Assembly (NCBI GenBank): GCA_937915865.1
Contig: CALGIG010000015.1
Coordinates: 186,001 to 250,000, forward strand
DNA length: 64,000 nucleotides
Direction: 5' to 3'
Source: an uncultured Prolixibacteraceae bacterium
GTDB taxonomy: Bacteria; Bacteroidota; Bacteroidia; Bacteroidales; Prolixibacteraceae
A program made the translations under genes and the position numbers. Numbering within the stretch: position 1 is the first letter of the stretch; each line of letters starts with the position of its first letter. The notes under the pieces were generated by a model. The model was not told the DNA's origin and did no database searches. It saw nothing but the letters and a program-made list of their open reading frames with translations. Below, in pieces: positions 58,684 to 64,000 of the stretch.

Positions 58684-61407
58684 CTATTTTTTAATTCCTT
58701 CAACCGGGTATTTAAATTGGTAGTTTCCTGATCCAATGTTTAATGTAACTGAAGTGCCAACCTGTTTAACATCGGCTTTTGTTACCTGACCATTCATTGT
58801 TACCTGGTCGGCTTTTGCTGTAGGCAAAGTAACTGTAGCCGTTGTATTAGCCGGAACAGTAATGTCGTAAACAAATTCATTTCCATCAATTTTCCATCCC
58901 GATTTTCCTTTCCCGTAAATTGAGTTAAACTCAACTTCAGCATTCGACAGGTTACCTCCCGGATGTGGTGCAAGTAAAATGTGTTTGTATCCGGGGTTTT
59001 CAGTATCTACATCAAGCCCGGCAACATAATGATACAACCATTCACCAATAGCGCCATAAGCGTAATGGTTAAAACTGTTCATGCCAACATCCTGGAATGT
59101 TCCGTCGGGTTTCTGGCCATCCCAGCGTTCCCAAATCGTTGTTGCACCCTGGGTCACCGGATATAGCCACGAAGGATATTTATCGCGGTTGAGCAGCATA
59201 AAGGCCAAATCATCGTATCCATTGGCCGATAATGTTTTGCAAAGCAAAGGCGTACCTACAAAACCAGTTGTAAGATGTCCCATTTTCTTCACATCATCAG
59301 CAAGATATTTAGCGGTCTTCGGCCTTAAATCTTCAGGGAGAAGGTTGAACGCAAGTGCCAAACAATAGGCTGTTTGTGTGTGCGAAACCAATCGCCCGGA
59401 TGGAGTTACAAACTCTTTCTGGAAAGCTTTTCTGATGTCGTCTGACAGTTGTGCGTATTTTTTTGCGTCATCAGTCTTTCCAATAATCGCTGCTACTTTT
59501 GAGAGCAAACCACTTGAGTAAGAATAGTATGCTGTTGCAATCAAATCTTTTTCAGTTGTGGCACCCGGATAGTCAGAACGCGTAGTAGCAAAGGCAAGCC
59601 AGTCGCCAAAGTGATTATCGCCAGTCCATAAATTTTTATCGCCAGCCCTGCTGTGCATATATTCAACCCAGGCTTTCATACTTGGATATTGCACTTCAAG
59701 TATTCGTTTATCGCCATATACAAGGTAAGTTGTCCAGGGAACAACCACTGTTACATCGGCCCAGGCAGTTGAGCCGCCGTCTCCTTTCAAAACATCAGGA
59801 ATTACGTGAGGAAGACGTCCGTTGGGCGATTGGTCTGCAGTAACGTCGCCTAGCCATTTTGTATAGAAGGGGGCTACATTGAAATTAAATGCGGCTGTCA
59901 TGCTAAAAACCTGGGCATCGCCGGTCCATCCAAGACGTTCGTCGCGTTGCGGGCAGTCGGTTGGAACATCGAGAAAATTACCTTTTTGTCCCCACTGAAT
60001 GTTGTGTTGAAGCTGGTTGATCAAAGGGTTTGAGCAAGTGAATGAACCTGTTGGTGCCATATCCGAATGGATGACAATACCAGTAATTTGATCGGAAGAA
60101 AGAGGTGATGACGGGCCTTCAATCTTTACAAAACGGAACCCGTGGAAAGTGAAATGAGGTTCAAAAACTTCTTCACCTGAGCCATTCAGGATAAAAACAT
60201 CGGTACACTTGGCTTTGCGAAGGTTGTCGGTGTAGAAATTGCCTGCTTTATCGAGTACTTCTGCAAATTTCACAGTTATTTCATCACCTTTTTTACCCTT
60301 GACTTTCAGCCGGACCCAGCCAACCATATTCTGGCCCATATCGTAAACAATTTCGCCTTTAGGCGTAGTGATCTGTTTGATAGGTTTGATTTCCTGAATA
60401 GCTTTAACTGGTACACCTTGGGGTGCAATCAATGTTTTCTTTGGCTGATCGCTAATTGTTGCTTTTTCCCATTTGTTGTCGTCGAAACCTGCACTAGCCC
60501 AACCAGGCATTTCTTCCCGTGCATCATAGGTTTCGCCGTTGTAAATATCTGAAGCAATGATTGCCCCGGTTGAAACTTTCCAGTTTTGATCGGTACAAAC
60601 CAATTCGCTTGTTCCATCGGTATAATTTATTTGTAACTGAACCAAAAGTGCAAGTTTGCTCCCATAGTAACCATTTTTGCTCGACCAGCCAATGTTACCG
60701 CGGTACCAACCGTCGCCAACAATTGCGCCTAAGGCATTTTTAGGTTGAAGCAACGAAGTTACGTCGTAAGTTTGATACTGAAGTCGTTTGTTGAAACTTG
60801 TCCAGCCAGGAGTAAATAAATCAGCGCTTACTTTTTTGCCATTCAGGAATAATTGGTAAAGGCCATGCGAGGTTACGTATACTCTGGCCGATTTTACCTT
60901 TTTAGCGGTTGTAAAATCTTTTCTGAAATACTGTGCTGGTTTCGATCCCATTTTATCGGGTTCAGAACCGAGGGTTATCCACGAAGCTTTCCATGATTCG
61001 GGTTCGAGAATGCCCATTTCCCACGTAGCCGGAGCGCTCCATGCTGTGGCTTTCCCTTTGTTGTCCCAAATACGTACCTGCCAGGTAACACGTTGCATCG
61101 ATTTCAGGGCAGCTCCTTGGTAAACAACATCAACCGATTGGTCCGAATTTACTTTTCCAGTGTTCCAGATAGCTTTTCCCGACAGATCGGTTACCTTAAT
61201 TTCATAAGCCGTTTGCAATACGTTTTGAGCGGTTGACTCAATTTTCCAGCTTAAACGAGGGCTCAAAATATCAATACCAACAGGATTGGTGTGATACTCG
61301 CAAATCAAATCCTTCACTAAAGTTTTTTCAGCAGAAAATACATAGATACTGCTTATTGCCAGTAATATAATAACGATGCTGGCTTTCTTTAATAGTTGTT
61401 TTATCAT
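58684..61407 (-). CDS. alpha-L-rhamnosidase (GH78), classical form
   Basis: 907 residues with an N-terminal signal segment (ASIVIILLAISSIYVFSAE). The standard bacterial rhamnosidase order is seen: DLICEYHTNPVGIDILSPRL, the beta domains with SARVYVTSHGLYQLFLNGKK and APTGSFTCSNPLINQLQHNI, then the alpha/alpha barrel with VPTDCPQRDERLGWTGD, the acidic active-site motif, and AYGAIGEWLYHYVAGLD. It removes terminal alpha-L-rhamnose by inversion. It differs from the two other GH78 proteins of the window, which lack the CPQRDER form. It ends the rhamnose operon, so the released sugar is used by the neighbouring gene products. Confidence 0.95.
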   Translation of the reverse strand: MIKQLLKKASIVIILLAISSIYVFSAEKTLVKDLICEYHTNPVGIDILSPRLSWKIESTAQNVLQTAYEIKVTDLSGKAIWNTGKVNSDQSVDVVYQGAALKSMQRVTWQVRIWDNKGKATAWSAPATWEMGILEPESWKASWITLGSEPDKMGSKPAQYFRKDFTTAKKVKSARVYVTSHGLYQLFLNGKKVSADLFTPGWTSFNKRLQYQTYDVTSLLQPKNALGAIVGDGWYRGNIGWSSKNGYYGSKLALLVQLQINYTDGTSELVCTDQNWKVSTGAIIASDIYNGETYDAREEMPGWASAGFDDNKWEKATISDQPKKTLIAPQGVPVKAIQEIKPIKQITTPKGEIVYDMGQNMVGWVRLKVKGKKGDEITVKFAEVLDKAGNFYTDNLRKAKCTDVFILNGSGEEVFEPHFTFHGFRFVKIEGPSSPLSSDQITGIVIHSDMAPTGSFTCSNPLINQLQHNIQWGQKGNFLDVPTDCPQRDERLGWTGDAQVFSMTAAFNFNVAPFYTKWLGDVTADQSPNGRLPHVIPDVLKGDGGSTAWADVTVVVPWTTYLVYGDKRILEVQYPSMKAWVEYMHSRAGDKNLWTGDNHFGDWLAFATTRSDYPGATTEKDLIATAYYSYSSGLLSKVAAIIGKTDDAKKYAQLSDDIRKAFQKEFVTPSGRLVSHTQTAYCLALAFNLLPEDLRPKTAKYLADDVKKMGHLTTGFVGTPLLCKTLSANGYDDLAFMLLNRDKYPSWLYPVTQGATTIWERWDGQKPDGTFQDVGMNSFNHYAYGAIGEWLYHYVAGLDVDTENPGYKHILLAPHPGGNLSNAEVEFNSIYGKGKSGWKIDGNEFVYDITVPANTTATVTLPTAKADQVTMNGQVTKADVKQVGTSVTLNIGSGNYQFKYPVEGIKK

Positions 61408-61426
61408 GTTGTTAAGTTTGGTTAGT

Positions 61427-61434
61427 CAAAAATA
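61427..61434 (-). promoter_or_regulatory. putative -7 box before the GH78 gene
   Basis: The minus strand reads TATTTTTG, 19 bases upstream of the ATG at 61407. A hairpin (61449-61490) lies just upstream, so the gene may have its own start as well as read-through from rhaM. Confidence 0.3.
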
Positions 61435-61448
61435 AACAGTAAACAGTT

Positions 61449-61490
61449 TACAGTCTCAGTGATTCAGTAAGATTGCCAGCTGAGACTGTA
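61449..61490. repeat. hairpin between rhaM and GH78 genes
   Basis: TACAGTCTCAG (61449-61459) pairs exactly with CTGAGACTGTA (61480-61490). No U-run follows. Part of the sequence (CTGAGACTG) recurs near 4680-4690, suggesting a dispersed repeat. Confidence 0.55.
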
Positions 61491-61500
61491 GCCAAAAGCT

Positions 61501-61815
61501 TTATTCCATATAAAATACTTCTTCCAGTGGAATGGATATCGGAGAATTGTCTGGGTTTGTTTTCATAATGTCGGCCATGAATGCCCACCATTTCTGAACA
61601 ATTTCGGTTTGTCCCAAATTTTGGGAACCGCCTTCTCCGCTCACTTTTTGAAAAGCAAAAAGTGTATTGGTTTCTTCATCCAGGAATATGGAGTATTCGC
61701 TTACTCCGGCGCCTTTCAGTAGTTTATGAAGTTCGGGCCAGATATTATCGTGGCGTTTTTTATATTCTTGTTTTTGTCCTTCATTAAGGTACATTTTAAA
61801 AGCTAATCGTTGCAT
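61501..61815 (-). CDS. rhaM: L-rhamnose mutarotase
   Basis: 104 residues, the exact size of RhaM (EC 5.1.3.32). The start MQRLAFKMYL, the catalytic histidine H22 in YKKRHDNIWPEL, and QKWWAFMADIMKTNPDNSP near the C-terminus are family hallmarks. It speeds interconversion of alpha and beta L-rhamnose in the cytoplasm, supplying the anomer used by RhaA. It lies between rhaT and GH78 in the rhamnose operon. Confidence 0.96.
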   Translation of the reverse strand: MQRLAFKMYLNEGQKQEYKKRHDNIWPELHKLLKGAGVSEYSIFLDEETNTLFAFQKVSGEGGSQNLGQTEIVQKWWAFMADIMKTNPDNSPISIPLEEVFYME

Positions 61816-61849
61816 AAAGTTTAAGGTTATTTAAAATGAAAAGTAATGA

Positions 61850-61897
61850 GTTACGGGATTCGGGTTACGAGTTAAAAGACAACCCGAAACACGTAAC
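61850..61897. repeat. 17-bp near-perfect palindrome between rhaT and rhaM
   Basis: The arm at 61850-61866 (GTTACGGGATTCGGGTT) pairs with 61881-61897 with two mismatches. It is a different family from the C-rich/G-rich repeats and was not seen intact elsewhere in the window. Confidence 0.65.
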
Positions 61898-61906
61898 AAC
61901 TAACTA

Positions 61907-62941
61907 TTATGCCATCAATCCTGGGATTAACAGCGATGCAATAAGAATAATCATGCCTATAACCAGTACTGTGATGGTTTTTTGCCCGGCGCCTTTCCAT
62001 TCATTCAGGATAATGCCCCAAACGTTGCTGAATGTCACATTCAACGACATGAGGATGCTCCACGAGAATGCCATCATTACACTTCCTTCTGTGAGGAAGC
62101 TTTTTCCCATTGTTAATCCGAAGAACTGTGAATACCATAGAATTCCGGCTAAAGCACAGAATAGTATATTATTTATCAGTACATTGCCCGAAACACCAAA
62201 ATAATCTTTCCCTGTTTTATTCTTGTAGTTTTGGTAGAAACAATAAATGGCATTGGTGATAAAACCTCCAGTGGTTACCATTAGGATGGCTGGCAACCCT
62301 GCAAATAGAGCCTGTGAACCCATGTTGATTGCAGCTGCTTTTAATGGTTCGGCAGCTTCGAGGCCAAGGCTGAAACAGGCGCTCATTACACCAGCCAGTA
62401 AGGCTACAAGCAAACCTTTTCCCAGAGCAAAATCTTTTACGGCGGCCTTCTTTTGTTCTTCAGTCATGTTTTGGGCACGTAAACTTCCGGCGTAACCGAT
62501 TACAGCAATACCTGCAATAGCTACGCTAACGCCCAGAAGTAATACCAGTCCGCTACCACTGAATAAATCGGTACCTTTCATAATAGCCGGAATAATTGTT
62601 CCGAAAGCAGAACAGGTTCCAAGCGCTATTGACTGGCCCAATGCAACTCCAAGGTAACGCATACTTAATCCAAACGTTAAGCCCCCCACACCCCAAAGTG
62701 CACCATAAAACAGCGCTGTGAGTGCAGCCCCGTTTCCTGATGATAATATTTCGGTAAGCGAATGACCGGATGGAACGGCTAGCAAAGCTCCCAAGTACGG
62801 GAACAGTAACCAGGCAAATATACCCTGAACAAGCCAGAAACTTTCCCACGCCCAGTCTTTTACCTTATTGATTGGCACATACGAGCTCGACTGCCCAAAA
62901 CTTCCGATTGCAATAATTAACAGTCCGATGATTGTATTCAT
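61907..62941 (-). CDS. rhaT: L-rhamnose/proton symporter RhaT
   Basis: 344 residues, the same length as the E. coli protein. About ten hydrophobic segments are visible, beginning IIGLLIIAIGSFGQSSSYVP with KVKDWAWESFWLVQGIFAWL. The order fits the RhaT family of the drug/metabolite transporter superfamily. It imports L-rhamnose across the inner membrane with a proton. It is encoded between rhaA and rhaM, flanked by palindromic repeats on both sides. Confidence 0.96.
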   Translation of the reverse strand: MNTIIGLLIIAIGSFGQSSSYVPINKVKDWAWESFWLVQGIFAWLLFPYLGALLAVPSGHSLTEILSSGNGAALTALFYGALWGVGGLTFGLSMRYLGVALGQSIALGTCSAFGTIIPAIMKGTDLFSGSGLVLLLGVSVAIAGIAVIGYAGSLRAQNMTEEQKKAAVKDFALGKGLLVALLAGVMSACFSLGLEAAEPLKAAAINMGSQALFAGLPAILMVTTGGFITNAIYCFYQNYKNKTGKDYFGVSGNVLINNILFCALAGILWYSQFFGLTMGKSFLTEGSVMMAFSWSILMSLNVTFSNVWGIILNEWKGAGQKTITVLVIGMIILIASLLIPGLMA

Positions 62942-62947
62942 AATATT

Positions 62948-62984
62948 AAGCCCACCCTAACCCTCCCAAAGGGAGGGAGTAGGG
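62948..62984. repeat. C-rich/G-rich palindromic repeat (copy 7)
   Basis: AAGCCCACCCTAACCCTCCC pairs with GGGAGGGAGTAGGG. It starts 7 bases upstream of the rhaT ATG and occupies the ribosome-loading region, so it may affect rhaT translation. Confidence 0.75.
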
Positions 62985-63026
62985 AATTGGGAATTGATTA
63001 AATGGTTTATATTCTTAGGTTTTTTT

Positions 63027-63059
63027 AAGCCCCTCCTTCGGAGGGGTTGGGGAGGCCTC
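63027..63059. repeat. C-rich/G-rich palindromic repeat (copy 8)
   Basis: AAGCCCCTCC and GGAGGGG form a tight hairpin with a TTC loop, followed by GGGGAGGCC. It lies 3 bases after the rhaA stop codon. With copy 7 it forms a closely spaced pair in the rhaA-rhaT gap. Confidence 0.75.
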
Positions 63060-63061
63060 TT

Positions 63062-64000
63062 TTATCGTTTGCTGGTTATGTCTTTTTCGTACTGCTGAAT
63101 GTCGGCAATGAAATCTTCGCCAACCGGAACATCATTTTTCAGACAGAACATGTCCCAAACAGCATTCCAAGGCAAAGCTTTACCTTCTTCGAGTAGGGCC
63201 AGGCGTTCGAAATATTTGCCGTCGGCTTCGTATTTACGCAAAATTGCAAGTGGTTCGAGCATAGCCTGCAGGAAGCATTTCTGAGTTGCACGGCTACCAA
63301 TTACATACGCGCCAATGCGGTTGATTGATGCGTCGAAGTAATCCAATCCAATGTTTACGCGATCTAGTGCATCGCAGCGTATAATTTCTTTAGCCAAATC
63401 CAGGGTGTCGTCGTTCATAATAGTAACATGGTCAGAGTCCCAGCGAATTGGACGGCTAACGTGCAACATTATTTCAGGCGTGAAGAGTAACAGTGATGAA
63501 ATTTTGTCGGCAATACTTTCCGTTAAATGGAAATGGCCTGTATCCAAAGTTACAATCATGTTGTTTTTTGCGCCGTAACCCAGATAGAAATCGTATGAAC
63601 CAACAGTATAACTTTCAGCGCCAATACCGAATAATTTAGCTTCGATACAGTCTTTCATGTTATCGTATTTGGTAGCGAAAATTTCGTCGAGCGATTCTTT
63701 CAGTAAACGACGATATTCCAAACGGTTAACAGTTTGGTCTTTTGAACCATCATGTATCCAGAGGTTCATTACGCAAGGCGAACCCTGGTACACGCCCATT
63801 GCTTCGGAAATGGCGCGGCAACGTTTGGTATGTTCAATCCAGAATTTACGGATTTCAGGATCGGGATTTGACAACGAAAGCTCGCCGGATTTTGGGTGAG
63901 AGAATGAAGTTGAATTGAAATCGAGTTTGAAGCCATTTTCTTTTGCCCATTTCATCCAGCTTTCAAAATGTTTAGGTTCTATTTGATCGCGATCAACAAA
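63062..64000 (-). CDS. rhaA: L-rhamnose isomerase, truncated by window end
   Basis: The frame is open past 63955 to the window edge; the extra residues read FVDRDQIEPKHFESW before MKWAKENG, so the true start is outside. About 312 C-terminal residues are present of the usual 420. RhaA blocks include LDFNSTSFSHPKSGELSLSN, RAISEAMGVYQGSPCVMNLW, FGIGAESYTVGS and VTLDTGHFHLTESI, which bear the metal ligands. It converts L-rhamnose to L-rhamnulose in the cytoplasm (EC 5.3.1.14). It is the first visible gene of the rhamnose operon; kinase and aldolase genes would be expected nearby. Confidence 0.95.
   Translation of the reverse strand, partial: FVDRDQIEPKHFESWMKWAKENGFKLDFNSTSFSHPKSGELSLSNPDPEIRKFWIEHTKRCRAISEAMGVYQGSPCVMNLWIHDGSKDQTVNRLEYRRLLKESLDEIFATKYDNMKDCIEAKLFGIGAESYTVGSYDFYLGYGAKNNMIVTLDTGHFHLTESIADKISSLLLFTPEIMLHVSRPIRWDSDHVTIMNDDTLDLAKEIIRCDALDRVNIGLDYFDASINRIGAYVIGSRATQKCFLQAMLEPLAILRKYEADGKYFERLALLEEGKALPWNAVWDMFCLKNDVPVGEDFIADIQQYEKDITSKR

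Noticed and set aside
4584..63059. Repeated palindromes as a CRISPR array
   Set aside because: Copies are dispersed over tens of kilobases, imperfect and palindromic, without regular spacers or cas genes.

Overview
The window is from a Bacteroidota chromosome, most likely an anaerobic or facultative member of the Bacteroidales/Marinilabiliales side. The evidence is a SusC/SusD pair with an ECF sigma/FecR regulator, the type IX secretion proteins PorX and PorW, TAnnTTTG-type -7 promoter boxes, an oxygen-sensitive glycyl radical enzyme, and many small palindromic intergenic repeats of a kind common in this phylum. No rRNA, tRNA, CRISPR array or phage was seen.

Region 1 (about 1-41.5 kb, all minus strand) is one very large polysaccharide utilisation locus. 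In transcription order it reads: ECF sigma factor, FecR anti-sigma, SusC with an STN domain, SusD, SGNH esterase, GH2 beta-mannosidase, D-lyxose/mannose isomerase, PfkB sugar kinase, mannitol-1-phosphate-dehydrogenase-like protein, two tandem paralogous GH38 alpha-mannosidases, a UroD/MtaA-like protein, a secreted NPCBM protein with an unassigned catalytic domain, a RAYT transposase, a GH78 rhamnosidase, an AGE-family (cellobiose-2-epimerase-type) enzyme, a second UroD/MtaA-like protein, a third GH38, a glycyl-radical-enzyme activase, the glycyl radical enzyme, an MFS sugar porter, a GH92 alpha-mannosidase and a second GH78 cut by the window edge. The inferred target is a glycan rich in alpha-mannose with beta-mannose, L-rhamnose and probably acyl esters. 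Released mannose could enter by the porter, be isomerised to fructose and be phosphorylated. The cytoplasmic glycyl radical enzyme and the two UroD-like proteins have no obvious role in that scheme and are the best candidates for undescribed chemistry.

Region 2 (about 41.9-45 kb, plus strand) is a small envelope-response module: two LiaI/LiaF-like membrane proteins followed by a LytS-type histidine kinase and a LytTR response regulator. Region 3 (45-58.6 kb) is mixed housekeeping: a secreted metallo-beta-lactamase-fold hydrolase, an unknown membrane protein, type I pullulanase, an alanine-dehydrogenase-like protein, TsaE, GcvH, the type IX secretion regulators PorX and PorW side by side, a patatin phospholipase and a coiled-coil lipoprotein.

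Region 4 (58.7-64 kb, minus strand) is an L-rhamnose operon: classical GH78 rhamnosidase, rhamnose mutarotase, RhaT transporter and the RhaA isomerase, cut by the window end. It gives a plausible route for rhamnose released by the GH78 enzymes of region 1.

Dispersed C-rich/G-rich palindromes sit between genes in regions 1 and 4 but were not seen between about 31 and 61 kb. One lies in frame inside the N-terminus of a GH78 gene and another supplies the C-terminus of the epimerase.
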